From: Azolla caroliniana
Lineage: Eukaryota; Polypodiophyta
Assembly (NCBI GenBank): GCA_043228905.1
Contig: JBHGNT010000009.1
Span: 11,284,001 to 11,348,000 of the forward strand
Direction of reading: 5' to 3'
Length of the DNA: 64,000 nucleotides
The notes below the pieces were generated by a model. That model did no database searches and was not told the origin of the DNA. It saw only the letters and a list, made by a program, of their open reading frames with translations. The position numbers and the translations under genes are program-made. Positions 29,632 to 40,820 of this stretch are shown here, one piece after another (positions within the stretch are counted from its first letter, which is position 1; each line of letters begins with the position of its first letter).

Positions 29632-30399
29632 TGTCGTGCCTTTCAGCTCCGGATCATTGCGTGAGTCGGGTGGGAACCGCCGAGGTTTTGGACTAGGAGA
29701 AAGAAGAATATGAGATGAGGCTAGTAATGAATAGATTATTAGAAAGAGAGATAGAAATTTCATGAATCCCACGAGTGTATTGTATTCGATTAATCAATAT
29801 TTAGATAAGAATATGTATTTAGATTGAAAGAGATAGATTATCTTAAACTTCGTGAATCCCACGAGTATATTTTATTAATTGGTTGGTGTTTTCGGAAATA
29901 TATCCAATTTCCAAATATTTCACACACTATTACATTGTGCTCCCCATCCTTATGTAGTGATGGGAGAGACTAAGCATAGCTACATGCTTTTTTTTTCTAA
30001 TATGTTCATGCACACTAAATATGCATGTGATGCTTTTCTAATCCTTGTTTTTATTTGCTAAATATAGTGCTCATGCACGCTAGATGTGCACGAGTCACTT
30101 TTTAGTTGCTTGCGTTTTTTTTCTATAAAATATTCACACACTCTAAAAATGCACGATTTACCTTTTAATAAAGGTAGGCACAAATAAAGCACTTATAGTT
30201 ATTAAATCTATTTATAGAACACTAAAGATAAGGTAGTATAATGGTAAAGTTGAGGTTTGGCTACGTGGAGGTACAGGGTTCGAATCCTGCCCTATGCATG
30301 TGATAAATATCTTGATATATTATTTTATTTATTTATATGTAATTAAATCGGTTATATTATTTTTACTTTTTCACGTAGTGTACGAAATACACTACGACA
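29632..30399. mobile_element. SOLO1: solo LTR inserted in GYP2 RNase H
   Basis: The 768-bp segment begins TGTCGTGCC and ends CACTACGACA, with a perfect 6-bp inverted end TGTCGT/ACGACA. It is flanked by acgt (29628-29631 and 30400-30403). The host frame resumes exactly (LIDV...EPNYSTTERE). No internal coding remains, as expected after LTR-LTR recombination. It contains a tRNA-like segment at 30227-30297. A 4-bp duplication is short for LTR elements (usually 5). Confidence 0.8.
30227..30297 (+). other. tRNA-like segment within SOLO1
   Basis: The A-box-like TAGTATAATGGTAAAG (as in Asp/Gly tRNAs) and a perfect B box GGTTCGAATCC lie at tRNA spacing. The candidate acceptor stem pairs at 5 of 7 positions, and the T arm gives CAGG/CCTG with one extra loop base. 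It may be a tRNA-derived pol III promoter or a decayed tRNA copy rather than a working gene. Confidence 0.45.
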
Positions 30400-30403
30400 A
30401 CGT

Positions 30404-30806
30404 TGAACCGAACTATTCAACAACCGAGCGTGAAGCCTTAGGAATGCTCTACAACATCAACAAATTCCAACATTATCTATTAGGTCGGAAATTCACTTTT
30501 CATGTGGATCACACCGCATTGTTGTACCTTGTCGCTAAAAAATCACTAACCGGGAAATTGGCCCAATGGATGCTGCTATTACAAGAATTTGAGTTCAAAA
30601 TCCAGCATCGGCCAAGGACACAACATGGGGTGACGGATTATGTAGTCGTAGGGCATGACAACTTTCCGGACGCCGAAATCTTGTGTATTACGATAGCCGA
30701 GGAGAAAAACGGCAAGCACTCCCCAGATAAATGGCTGATGGAAATGATTTCCTTCTTAAGTATGGGGCTACCACCTCTGAAGCTAAGGACGGATGAAAAG
30801 AAATAA
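30404..30806 (+). pseudogene. GYP2 RNase H, continued
   Basis: After the solo LTR the frame reads EPNYSTTEREALGMLYNINK, FQHYLLGRKFTFHVDHTALL and MLLLQEFEFKIQHRPRTQHG, with the E (TEREALG) and D (HVDHTAL) of gypsy RNase H. It closes with a stop at 30804-30806 in the tether to integrase. Confidence 0.87.
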
Positions 30807-31002
30807 CTAGCAGTTAGGAGCCAAAACTTCTATGTCTTCAAAGGAATATTATACCATAAGGGAAGCGACAATAGTTGGCGGCGGTGTGTACGACAAGACG
30901 AAAAGGATGCGGTCTTACGAGAGGCTCACTGTTGCACAGTAGGGGGGGCACTACGCAGGGGATGTAACAGACCGGAAGGTATGGCAAGCAGGACTGTGGC
31001 GG
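30807..31002 (+). pseudogene. GYP2 integrase zinc finger, left part
   Basis: Frames show LYHKGSDNSWRRCVRQDEKD, then LREAHCCTVGGHYAGDVTDR and KVWQAGLWR, the HH half of the integrase HHCC finger. GYP3 interrupts at 31002. The CC half (CKECDLCQ) is found beyond GYP3 at about 38146. Confidence 0.8.
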
Positions 31003-31471
31003 TGTTAAGATTCTATTACTAATCAATAGACCAAATCAAGTAAAAAGGAAGAAAATAGATTGGATAGAAGAACCCGTTCCACCCGACCACCCCCGAGCTA
31101 TGATCTAGACATAGCCAACCTACCACCGACGTCCCATACCGCCGGATATTAGGATGACTAATACCTTGGAAGAGATAAACACGATCGTCGAGACGAAAGC
31201 CTAGCCCACACCACCGGTGTCTACGACAGCAGCCTTCCGACGTGATGATCTTTATGAGGGTAGCTAAGCCTCATATTTATACCTTTTCCTAGGCCCCTTG
31301 AATAGATGTGCCTTTCTAAAAGGCTCTCTATTCATTGGTTGTCTAAATCATGATAGTGCATGCACATATCATTCATTCTATCCAATCATTAGTCCCCTTT
31401 TTAATAATAGTGAACATACCCTTCACTAATGTAAATATTAGTGACCTACCCTCACCAACGTTATGTGTACA
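31003..31471 (-). repeat. GYP3 3' LTR
   Basis: The plus strand begins TGTTAAGATTCTATTACTAA and ends TTATGTGTACA. A minus-strand TATA box (TATAAATA) lies at 31274-31281. The purine run GAAGTAGGGGACTA (minus strand) just inside is the polypurine tract. Few substitutions separate it from the right LTR. Confidence 0.9.
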
Positions 31472-31478
31472 TAGTCCC

Positions 31479-32206
31479 CTACTTCAAAAGATTGCACTCT
31501 TGCAATATAAAGTGAGGAAATTGTGCCTTAAGCGAATGCTCGCGTTCCCATGTGGCATCATCAATAGGTTTATCCATCCATTTGATCTTGAATAGCCGAA
31601 TCTCTTTAGAACGTAAACGTTTAGTACGAGAATCAAGAATTCGTTCAGGAACATGAGGTTTGTAAGAAAAATCCTCTAATGTTACAAGATCTTGGATTGT
31701 GCTGGTGTTATCACCAGAGCCTAAAAATGGTTTTAGACGACTGACGTGAAAAACAGGATGAATACCAACGTTACGAGGTAAGGCAAGGTGATAAGCAGAT
31801 GACCCAACTCGCTTAAGGATTTCAAATGGGCCACAATATCGTGGGGCTAACTTAGCGCACTTGACCGTAGATAATGACGTAGAATCAGTCGGGACACGCA
31901 AAAAAACTTTTTGACCAATAGTAAATGCACGAGGACGTCTATCCTGATCAGCATAAAATCGAGCACGATCTTGAGCTGTCTTGACATTTTCTTTGGCAAT
32001 ATGCAACATTTGGTTCATGTCTTGCAAAAAATTGCGTGTACTGTCTAATGTATCACGATGAATCGTGACATCAACTGGGGCACGTGGCTGAAAACCATAC
32101 ATCAACATAAAAGGACTATATCCAGTGGATGTATGTTTAGAGCTATTATAGGCAAATTCTAAGATAGGAAGGTATTGCTCCCACTTAGAAGGGGTTTTTT
32201 GCTACA
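31479..32206 (-). pseudogene. GYP3 integrase C-terminus with chromodomain
   Basis: The frame 31479-32108 reads FMLMYGFQPRAPVDVT-type sequence, FYADQDRRPRAFTIGQKVFL (GPF-like region), ARYCGPFEILKRVGSSAYHL and HPVFHVSRLKPFLG. A C-terminal chromodomain follows (ERILDSRTKRLRSKEIRLFK, IKWMDKPIDDATWEREHSLK). The 5' part of this frame begins near 32206 after a 1-base shift in a run of A. It ends just before the polypurine tract. Confidence 0.88.
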
Positions 32207-33729
32207 TAAGCTCGAAGCATGTCCTCAATAATTTGATTAACTCGTTCAGTTTGTCCATCAGACTGAGGATGATCTGCGGAACTCATGCTCAACGTAGTTT
32301 CTAGTTTCTTAAAGACCTGAGTCCAAAAGTCACTAGTAAACTTGGAATCTCGATCACTAACAATATCCATCGGTAATCCATAAAAACGAAATAACTCATC
32401 AACAAATTGATAAGCCAACTGTTGAGCGGTTACCGTGGTTTTTGTAGGAATAAATCTAGCTAATTTTGTTAGCCTGTCAACGACAACCCATATGGCATCA
32501 TGACCCCTCTGTGTACGAGGTAAACTAACAATAAAATCCATCGAGATACTTTCCCATTTATTGTTGGGAATATCTAAGGGATGTAAAAGACCAGCAGCTT
32601 TAAGTCGTTCCGACTTATTAATCTGACATTGTAAGCATTGAGTTACGTATTTATGCACGTCAGAGCGCATCTTAGGCCAGAAAAAAGTACATGAGATGAG
32701 AACGAGTGTGCGTTGTATTCCAGGATGACCAGCAGATGGTGCATCATGACATTCATGAAAAATTTTCTGTTTAACATTTAGTAAATCTGGAACACAGACC
32801 TTTCCACTACGGTGGAGCAAACCGTTTGTAATGTGAAAGGTCGCCTTTGAGGGTAGGGTGCTAGTATCGGCATCTAAACCAGATTCGGCTTTCGTCCAGT
32901 ATTTTGAGAAATAACTGTCATCAAGGTATTTCCCTTGAAGGTGATCTAAAAGATCAGATTTTATTTCCATGAAGCTAAGCATGTTAACTTCTTTAATGCG
33001 ACTAAGAGCATCAGCAACGGTGTTCATAGAACCCTTGCGATATCGTATGGAAAAATCAAAATCTTGCATAAGGTCAGCCCAACGGCCTTTACGACCAACA
33101 AGATCGGGCTGGTCACAAAAATACTTTAATGATTGATGGTCTGTTGTAACCACAAATTTATTTCCATAGAGATAGTGCCTCCATGTTTTAAGTGCGTGTA
33201 TCACCGCAAACAACTCTTTCTCTTGAACCGAATACCGAGATTGAGCAGCATCAAGCTTCTTACTTTCAAAAGCAATAGGGTGACCACCTTGATAAAGAAC
33301 GGCACCAATAGCATAATCACTAGCATCGGTTTCAATTGAGAAAGGCTTAGAAGGGTCTGGTAATAGAAGAGTGGGAGCCTGACACACATGCTCCTTGAGT
33401 GTCTCAAATGATTTGTCAAGTTGTTCATTCCATGAAATTGGTTTGACAGACTTACGTGGATGACCTTTTAAAAGGTCAGTTAATGGCGTAGTCAATTTGG
33501 AATAGTTACGAATTGATTTTCGTAAAAATCCAACAAACCCTAAGAATGATCTAAGTTCACGAATATTACGAGGAATGGGCCAAAGTTTAACCTTTTCAAT
33601 ACGAGAAGGTTCAATTTCAACGCCATTTTCTGTAATTAAATGACCTAGGTACACAATAGATTTTTGGAAGAAGTCACATTTTGAATGTTTTGCATAGAAA
33701 GAGTTGTCACGCAACTTTCGCAAAACAAA
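32207..33729 (-). pseudogene. GYP3 RT thumb, RNase H and integrase core
   Basis: A single 512-codon frame holds the RT thumb (GHLITENGVEIEPSRIEKV, LRSFLGFVGFLRK) and RNase H (FSIETDASDYAIGAVLYQ; ELFAVIHALKTWRHYLYG; TTDHQSLKYF). It then holds the HHCC finger (HECHDAPSAGHPG...CLQCQ) and the integrase core (SMDFIVSLP; IVSDRDSKFTSDFW; DGQTERVNQIIED). All catalytic acids are present. It is joined to the upstream frame by a single TGA at about 33730 and shifts frame at the run of A near 32205. Confidence 0.92.
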
Positions 33730-35004
33730 TCAAACATGTTGAACATGATCTTGCAAGGTACGGCTATATATCAAAATATCATCCAAGAAGACGACAACAA
33801 AATCACCGAGTTGATCTCGGAAAACATCATTCATCGCTTGTTGGAATGTGGCTGGAGCATTAGTCAACCCAAATGGCATGACTAAAAACTCATAATGGCC
33901 ATAGCGCGTACGAAAAGCGGTTTTAGGAATATCATCCTCGGCGATGCGAATCTGATGATAACCAGTTCGTAAGTCAATTTTCGTAAAATATCGAGCCCCG
34001 TGCAAACGATCAATCAAATCATCGGCACGAGGTAATGGATATGCATTCTTAATTGTCATTTTATTCAAACGGCGATAATTGATACACATTCGCCACGAAC
34101 CTTCCTTCTTCTTGAGTAATAGAACTGGCGCACCCCAAGGTGATTTACTATACCTAATGTGGCCCATACTCAAGTATTCCTTAAGTTGTTTAGCGATCTC
34201 ATCCTCTTCTAATCGACTAAGTCGGTAAGGTGGAATGCTCACAGGAGCAGCCCCAGGGATGAGTTCAATTTGATGGTCCACATTACGTTTAGGTGGTAAA
34301 GTAAGCGGTAATTCAGTAGGAAACACATCTTGAAAATCCTCTAAAATAGAGTCGAGTAATCGTTGCTCAAAATGTGGTAATTGTGTGGCGTCAATATTAA
34401 AATAATAAAATTGAACTGCAGGATCAATTACACACGAATAAATTAATGAACTAGAATACTCACTTAAAGATTTAGAAGACACAAGTGAATGAGAAGGAAG
34501 TTTGGAACATTGAATAAAATGTTTACAATTATTAAGTTCAAATGTGATTGAGTGATTAACCCAATCAATGGACAAAGAAGGGTTTTTATTAAAAAACCAA
34601 GGATATCCTAAAATGACATCTGCGGATTGTAATTTCATAACATGAAAGTCAAGCTTCTCCAAATAAGTATCTATTTGAATTGGCAGTTGACAAACAATGC
34701 CACTGATGTATTGAACGTTTCCATTTGCCATGTGAACTTGATAGATATGATCACTTGCGTTTATGTGGAGCTCCATTTGCTGCACAAAGTGATCATTAAG
34801 AAAATTGTGAGAACTACCGGAATCAAACAAGAAATGTGCTTGTGTTCCATTGATATATCCGACTGCTCGGAGTAAATCATTAGGTCCAAGTAAATGTGAA
34901 GGAAAAGTGCATTCACATAAACTTAAGTGATTGGTATGAACTTCAACAATATCAAAAGACTCACCTGTGTGACTCGTAGATTTGTCTTGAGGAGGGGTGT
35001 TCAT
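33730..35004 (-). pseudogene. GYP3 protease and reverse transcriptase
   Basis: The 424-codon frame has the protease site [14 protein letters not shown] (near residue 58), then [20 protein letters not shown] follows ([81 protein letters not shown]). The active-site LDD is intact. Only the TGA at its end breaks continuity with RNase H. A 4-base overlap with the gag frame reflects the frameshift near the zinc knuckle. Confidence 0.92.
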
Positions 35005-35876
35005 TGACTTCCTCTCAAGACGACGACAGGTATCCTTTGTGTGGCCCCGCTTCTTGCACAGAAGAGGTTCGGTTTCTTTGAGTCGCGGTCAAGAGTGTCA
35101 CTGGATTGCTTACGTTTCCCAATGAACTTGACATTCGGAGTTTTGGCGAACTCGGGTTTATTGTGGTCTTTCTTGGAAGTCCTATGGTATCGCAGCACAA
35201 TGTTGACGGCTTCCTCGAAAGTTGTGGGGTCCTTGTCATGGACAATCCAATGATAATCCCCATTGGGAATACCATTCAAAAAACAAGCGACAAACCATTT
35301 CTCACCCGTAAGTCCCGATTTTTGGATCTGGGTCCGAGCGTGATGCACATAATCCTCGAGAGAGGTAAATGGCTTACTAGACAATGTGAGCAAGTGTTGC
35401 GCTTGTTCGGTTTGAGAAGGTGGCTGCAAGAATTGTTTCTTAAAAACATCAACGAAACCTTCCCAAGTTGTGGGTAAGTTTTTTGCGGTCCTTAGGCCAC
35501 GCCACCAAGCAGCAGCTCGGCCACCTAACTCACGACCGACATAACCAATTTTTACTGCATCGGGCTTGGGATGAAGCTCAAAGTGAGACTCCCAACGACC
35601 AAGCCAAGTGCTAATAGCCTCCTCGGTTCTTTCTTTCTTATCTCCCTTGAAAGGCGTGACTACGAAGGAAGGTTCACCTTCTTTCTTGGACTCAATAGTT
35701 AATTCTTGGAATTTCTTTTCCAATGCCATATTGGCCTGTCTCATTTCGGCCAATTGATTCAAGGTAGTAGTGAGCAATTGCTCAATAGTGATCTCAGCTT
35801 GTGTGCGAGATGTGGATTGGGGTTGAGAGGTCTCATTTGGAGAGATCGTTCCAACTGCGTTCAAAACTTGTTCCAT
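35001..35876 (-). pseudogene. GYP3 gag
   Basis: The 291-codon frame starts at ATG 35876 (MEQVLNAVGTISPNET). It has a coiled-coil-like part (LNQLAEMRQANMALEKKFQE) and the plant gypsy capsid core (ELGGRAAAWWRGLRTAKNLP, WEGFVDVFKKQFLQPPSQTE, YHWIVHDKDPTTFEEAVNI). It leaves frame at the zinc knuckle. The knuckle's end is readable one frame over ([11 protein letters not shown], about 35035-35070), where the protease frame follows. A 1-base indel probably broke a fused gag-pol. Confidence 0.92.
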
Positions 35877-36867
35877 GATGCACGTTGTGGGTATGCAATA
35901 AAATAAGGAGGTTCAGAAAATACACAAGCAAAATGAATGCTTGAAATTTTGATTGAAAGAACTTTATCCAAGAAAGTATCTCATGTCTTTACCCCTCTAG
36001 ACATATGAGATGTGATTCGAGATCCGATAACTATGGTAACACTATGGTGTTTTAAAAACCATGGGGGAAAACATAGCTAAGATGTATTTCTCGGATCTCT
36101 ATCTTGAGTAATCATGGCGGCTCCCCGAGGCTCAACCATGGTTCTTACATCAATGAAATTTCCTAGATAGCCTTATATTAATGCCAACCCATCATGTATT
36201 ATATGGTCGAGAAAGTGTATTACGTGAAAAAACAAGTGCACTCACAAGTAATATTCTAGTCTTGCGAGCAATAAGCAAACGTGATGAGAAAATGATAAAA
36301 TAAGGCACTACTCATAAGAGTTTAAGTAGTGACGAAAACAAGGGTAAAAAAAAAGAACCCATGTGTTACCTACGAAAAAAACAATGTCACAAATAAATGG
36401 GAAGTGCAAGGTATGCACATATACATCCCAATATGATTGTTATAACTTGCACAATTGTGACATAAGCCACAAATTGATACAAGTGATGACGGTGTTGTGC
36501 GCAAAGATGTAATACTCAAATCCATGAGTAAAACATCAATAAGGGAACTCATATGGTTTTACTCATTTTCTAAGGCTTGATGATAAGAGTTAAACCTAGA
36601 TGACCCGTTGAAAAAAAAATCGTTCAACAAGCCACTCCATACGAAAAAATAGTCTACACGTAAAGGTTACATTAAAAATAAACGATGTAAATACTTTATA
36701 CATGAAAAGGAAGTGGAAAAAGGAGAGTTAATTGTGGGCGGGTAAATAATAATTACTAGAAAATCATATAAGTGAAACAATACTTATGAAATTAAAATTT
36801 AATTAGAATAATCAACAATTAGGTGTATGGAATCAAACATGCCCTAAGATACGAAACCCTAGGGTAG

Positions 36868-37200
36868 TTGACATGCACCTCCTCAAGACCACCACATATC
36901 CCTAGAATCGGCCAAGTAATGGCTAATTAAAGAGAAAAGTGGCATAGGTAAGTGACATATACCTCGTCAAGGCCACATCATCCCTTAGAATCGGCCACTT
37001 GATGGCTAATTAAAAAGGAAAGTGGCATATGTAAGCTACATATACCTTGTCAAGGCCACAACATCCCATAGAATCGGCCAATTGATGGCTTAATAGAGAG
37101 TAGAGTGGCATAGGTAGGCAACATACACCTCGTCAAGGCCACATCATCCCTTAGAATCGGCCAAGTGATGGCTCAATAGAGGGGAAGAGTGGTATACTCA
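36868..37200. repeat. Four tandem ~83-bp repeats in GYP3 leader
   Basis: The landmark gaatcggcca recurs at 36905, 36988, 37071 and 37153 (spacing 83, 83, 82). Each unit also carries 'cctcgtcaaggccac', 'gatggct' and 'agtggcat'. Confidence 0.92.
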
Positions 37201-37204
37201 ACAT

Positions 37205-37445
37205 CATATGCAAAACGGCCATGAGATAAGCGTGTGCGATTAGAGCAAACACGCTCGACCCAATGCACAAGAATAATTATTATCGTAAGAGTTCAAGAGA
37301 GGAGAGAGTGGGATATATATCGCAATATGCAAAAGGCCATGAGTTGAGCGTGTGCGATTAGTGCAAACACGCTCGGCCCGATGCATAATAATAAGTAAAA
37401 TCGTAGCGTAGTAGGAGGTAGAAAGAAAGAGAATAAAACGTAATA
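37205..37445. repeat. Two ~122-bp repeats with a small inverted repeat, GYP3 leader
   Basis: gagcgtgtgcgatta...caaacacgctc recurs at about 37228 and 37350. Each copy contains AGCGTGT...ACACGCT, a 7-bp stem with a 13-base loop. It could form a hairpin in the leader RNA. Confidence 0.8.
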
Positions 37446-37618
37446 CCAATTTGATTCGACCATAAAGAACGCATAATAGAAAAAGAGAAGAGATCAAAAA
37501 AGAAGAATACCGGGTTTAGAGTGTTGTTTTGATCCTGAGAAGAGCATGACGAGCCTTGTTAGATCCCCCTCGCTCACACGCAAAAAACATCAAAACAACA
37601 AAAAAATTGTTAGTAAAA

Positions 37619-37630
37619 GCTCTGATACCA
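37619..37630 (-). promoter_or_regulatory. GYP3 primer-binding site (initiator-Met tRNA)
   Basis: The plus strand gctctgatacca lies one base from the LTR. This initiator-Met PBS is usual for plant chromoviruses. Confidence 0.92.
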
Positions 37631-37631
37631 C

Positions 37632-38101
37632 TGTTAAGAGTCTATTACTAATCAATAGACCAAATCAAGTAAAAAGGAAGAAAATAGATTGGATAGAAGA
37701 ACCCGTTCCACCCGACCACCCCCGAGCTATGATCTAGACATAGCCAACATACCACCGACGTCCCATACCGCCGGATATTAGGATGACTAATACCTTGGAA
37801 GAGATAAACACGATCGTCGAGACGGAAAGCCTAGCCCGCACCACCGGTGTCTACGACAGCAGCCTTCCGACGTGATGATCTCTATGAGGGTAGCTAAGCC
37901 TCATATTTATACCTTTTCCTAGGCCCCTTGAATAGATGTGCCTTTCTAAAAGGCTCTCTATTCATTGGTTGTCTAAATCATGATAGTGCATGCACATATC
38001 ATTCATTCTATCCAATCATTAGTCCCCTTTTTAATAATAGTGAACATACCCTTCACTAATGTAAATATTAGTGACCTACCCTCACCAACGTTATGTGTAC
38101 A
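37632..38101 (-). repeat. GYP3 5' LTR
   Basis: The plus strand begins TGTTAAGAGTCTATTACTAA and ends TTATGTGTACA. The minus-strand TATA box is at 37904-37911. It differs from the left LTR at only about five positions. Confidence 0.92.
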
Positions 38102-38106
38102 TAACA

Positions 38107-39130
38107 TACTCCCCAAAACGCAAAGGGCTGCATACGTATATTGCAAAGAATGCGACCTTTGCCAATGTATGGGCCAACCTACGGAGTTGGCATTGATGCC
38201 TCATCAACCGGTACTCCCACTCAAACCATTCCAAAAATGGGACCTCGACTTCGTCGAACCCTTTACTCCAGCCGCAACCTGCATTGGAAACAAATATATC
38301 CGAGTGGCCACGAACTATTGTACGAAATGGATAGAGGCAAAAGCGTTGCGCAACAACACTGCAGCTTCCCTGACCAAATTCTTGTATGAGCACATTTGGT
38401 GTCGTTTTGGTTGTCCTATCGAGCTCATCAGCAATCAAGGAAGCCATTTTTTGAATACGGTCATCCAGGATCTCACCAAACATTACACAGTAGTTCATAA
38501 GAAAAGCATGTTGCATTATCCATAGACCAATGGTCTCGTGGAGTCGCCGAATAAAACACTCCAGAATATCTTGAAAAAGATCGTCAACAACAACCACACG
38601 GATTGGGACACAAAGTTGCACAGCGCCCTATGGGCATACCGCACGAGCTTCAAAACCAATGCCTAATCAACACCATTCTGACTGGCCTTTGGACTAGAAG
38701 TTGTAATTCTTGTAGAGTTTAAGGTACCGAGTTTACACATACAGGTTCATGAACACCTTTCGAAGAGACAGTTCGAACAAATCCGCTTACAACAACTACT
38801 CGAACTGGGCGAAGACAGAGTCCACAACATGGCAATTTTGGAGCAAGAGCAACGGCGGTGGAAAGCATTCGTTAACTGGCACTGCGGCACCAACGCGAAG
38901 TACTTTGAGATGGGAAAAGAGGTTCTTGTATTCCAAACTCGTATGGGACAGATGCCGGGGAAACTGTGTTTCCACTTTAGTGGTTCGTACTAGATAGTAG
39001 GAGTCTAAAATGAAACATTCGTACTGGGCACCCTTGCAGGGGAAGTACTATACCGGAATTTCAATGGGTTCCAACTAAAGCCATATTGGGGTCCCACACC
39101 ACCCAACCTTTTCCGTGCCAAGGCTGACAA
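38107..39130 (+). pseudogene. GYP2 integrase, main part after GYP3
   Basis: The frame resumes with the CC half of the finger (YCKECDLCQCMGQPTELALM). The core follows: Asp in WDLDFVEPFTPAA; the second Asp replaced by Asn in LISNQGSHFLNTV; Glu in NGLVESPNKTL. A stop lies at 38523-38525 before NGLVE. Downstream frames give LHSALWAYRTSFKTN, LLELGEDRVHNMAILEQEQR and GSYIVG-like text up to FNGFQLKPYWG near 39090, the C-terminal domain. Asp-to-Asn should abolish catalysis. Confidence 0.85.
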
Positions 39131-39242
39131 TCAGACCACTTCCTCGATGGAGGCGGAGGGAAACAGGCACTAATAGGGCCCACTTGTAAACATATGTAAC
39201 GATTAATGTACCATATGGCCAGCCATAACTGTTAGGTTTGAA
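39131..39242 (+). other. Spacer between GYP2 integrase and 3' coding region
   Basis: Stops close the integrase reading near 39170. No motif is visible before the next frame. Confidence 0.4.
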
Positions 39243-39611
39243 ATGGAAAAAAGAAAAAGAAAAAAGAGAGAAGGAAAATCACGATTATTAAAAGGAGCAC
39301 ATGCATGCACACTTTCCAAGAAAGGGAGAACACACGTCCACACGATGGCTAGCAGAATCTTGAACACTAACTCCTCATCTTCACAAAAAGAAGAAACATG
39401 TCACTTACTTGCACATTTCGGAAAACACTCCCAAGCTTTCTGCTCTTCTCGCTCTCCTCGCTCCCTTCACTCCCCTCGCTCTCAACGTCCCCCTCGCTCA
39501 CCTAGCCATCACAGAAAATCAATCTTGCGAACCTTGCCTCCTAGTCGTTCCCCTCGATCAGCTCGACCAGACGACATGACGATAGATATGTCACCTGCTT
39601 TGCGGCGATAG
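39243..39611 (+). pseudogene. GYP2 extra 3' region: basic Ser/Arg-rich frame
   Basis: A 122-codon frame downstream of integrase starts with a basic run (MEKRKRKKREGKSRLL) and ends in SPRSLHSPRSQRPPRSPSHH-type Ser/Arg/Pro repeats. No known retroviral domain matches. It is likely the N-terminal part of an additional open frame carried by this gypsy lineage after pol, followed in the same frame (after a stop) by LHDKGLEGYIRVIEAPLHPD. Confidence 0.5.
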
Positions 39612-40820
39612 TTACACGACAAGGGCCTCGAAGGTTACATTCGGGTAATAGAAGCTCCACTCCACCCAGATGCCCAAGATGTGGCAAAAAAACTCAACAA
39701 CAACACAATCACAAACGCCAGCATCAGGAAAAGTTGGGCATGTCTGGAACTGGCAAACGTCACTTCGAAATCCCTCCGACAAGAATTCTCGAACGATACT
39801 TCGGGGAATATTCAACCTCAACAAAAGCATGCAAAATTTGGGAGGTACCTAACCCATTCTTTCACGAAGTGGCAAAGTTTTTATTGGAAGTAGGGTGCGT
39901 ACATACCAGTGCCTGCGGGATGCCAAACCAGAAAGCGGGTATTGTCATCGCTACGTTCAGGGGTCAGGCCATTGACTAGGGAGTCATCACGAGGTTAGCG
40001 CTGTGAGAAGGCCTGCACGCGTTTTAGGTCGGGAAAAAGTTTCGCCCCATCATCCACGCATTAACGGACAAGACAAAATGGGTTACTAAGCCAGCCAAAT
40101 CCAAGATCAATTGCCTTAGGTCGGAACTCTACCAGTCTTCGGACAGGGAAGTGGACATTCAAGTGAAAAGACGCAAGGCGGTGAAGGTAGTGCAAGACAA
40201 GCTTGATGCCGAAGTAGCCGTGCATGGCCGAACAAAGGTCGAGCTAAACACACTCAATGAGGAGGGAACCAAGAAAGAAGGAACCATCACGGCGTTAAGA
40301 GACGTGGCACAAAAAAGGCAGGTGTGGTATAATGAATAACTCGAGCACGAGCGCCAAAAGACCAGAGATGTCAAAATATGCCTCAACAATTAGATGGGCC
40401 GACTAAAGGGATTCCATGAGAAGGAGTCTCAGATATGGTCACAAATGAAAATGCATTATGATGAAGTAGAGACAGTCAACAAAGGCAAAATCGAAAACCT
40501 CAAAATCTCTTGAGGTTTTGCAAGCCCACACTCACTTTAACACAAAACGAGATCGGTTTACGACCCAACTCCAAGTTGCCATGGATAGAGGTTGGGCCGG
40601 ATGGGCGAAACAGGCAGAGGAACTCCACACTTATAAGGCGGATTGGGAGAATCGGTGAAAGGATGGGAAAGGTTTTTACAAGTTGAGCGAGGATAACATC
40701 GCTATGGTCCGAGAAGACCTGACGCAGGACTACCAGGCCTTGGCCGACCACCACACCGAGGAAATAACGCAGCTATTAGAAGATTTCGGTGAAAGCCAGG
40801 AGGAGATGTTACGCCGACAT
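39612..40820 (+). pseudogene. GYP2 extra 3' region: unknown domain and coiled coil
   Basis: Frames joined by shifts near 39760 read EGYIRVIEAPLHPDAQDVAK, then CKIWEVPNPFFHEVAKFLLE and SACGMPNQKAGIVIATFRGQ. From about 40150 a long heptad-like, charged stretch follows (VKRRKAVKVVQDKLDAEVAV, VELNTLNEEGTKKEGTITAL, DYQALADHHTEEITQLLEDF). The second part looks like a coiled coil of about 200 residues. I recognise no family. Some plant gypsy lineages carry an extra ORF beside gag-pol, and this may be such an ORF. Confidence 0.5.

Larger units (their letters stand above)
35877..37618 (-). other. GYP3 long 5' leader
   Basis: About 1.74 kb of non-coding sequence lies between the PBS and gag. It holds four ~83-bp tandem repeats (36868-37200) and two ~122-bp repeats (37205-37445). 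No conserved frame is seen. Related, older leader sequence is found at 42290-42960. Confidence 0.75.
31003..38101 (-). mobile_element. GYP3: Ty3/gypsy chromovirus inserted in GYP2 integrase
   Basis: LTRs at 31003-31471 and 37632-38101 are about 99% alike by eye, which makes this a young copy. The minus-strand order is PBS (initiator Met), a long 1.7-kb leader with tandem repeats, gag, protease-RT, RNase H, integrase, chromodomain. Only three lesions separate the frames: a frameshift in the gag zinc knuckle, one TGA at the RT/RNase H join and a 1-base shift in an A run in integrase. No clear target duplication is visible (ggcgg against taaca). Confidence 0.92.

Noticed and set aside
30227-30297. 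Functional tRNA gene (also at 10850-10922 and 15453-15518)
   Set aside because: Acceptor and T stems do not pair properly and there is no clear anticodon arm, so only the pol III box resemblance is reported.
39243-39611. SR-type splicing factor gene
   Set aside because: The Ser/Arg/Pro run lacks an RRM domain and lies between GYP2 integrase and LTR in the element's orientation, so it is treated as part of the element.
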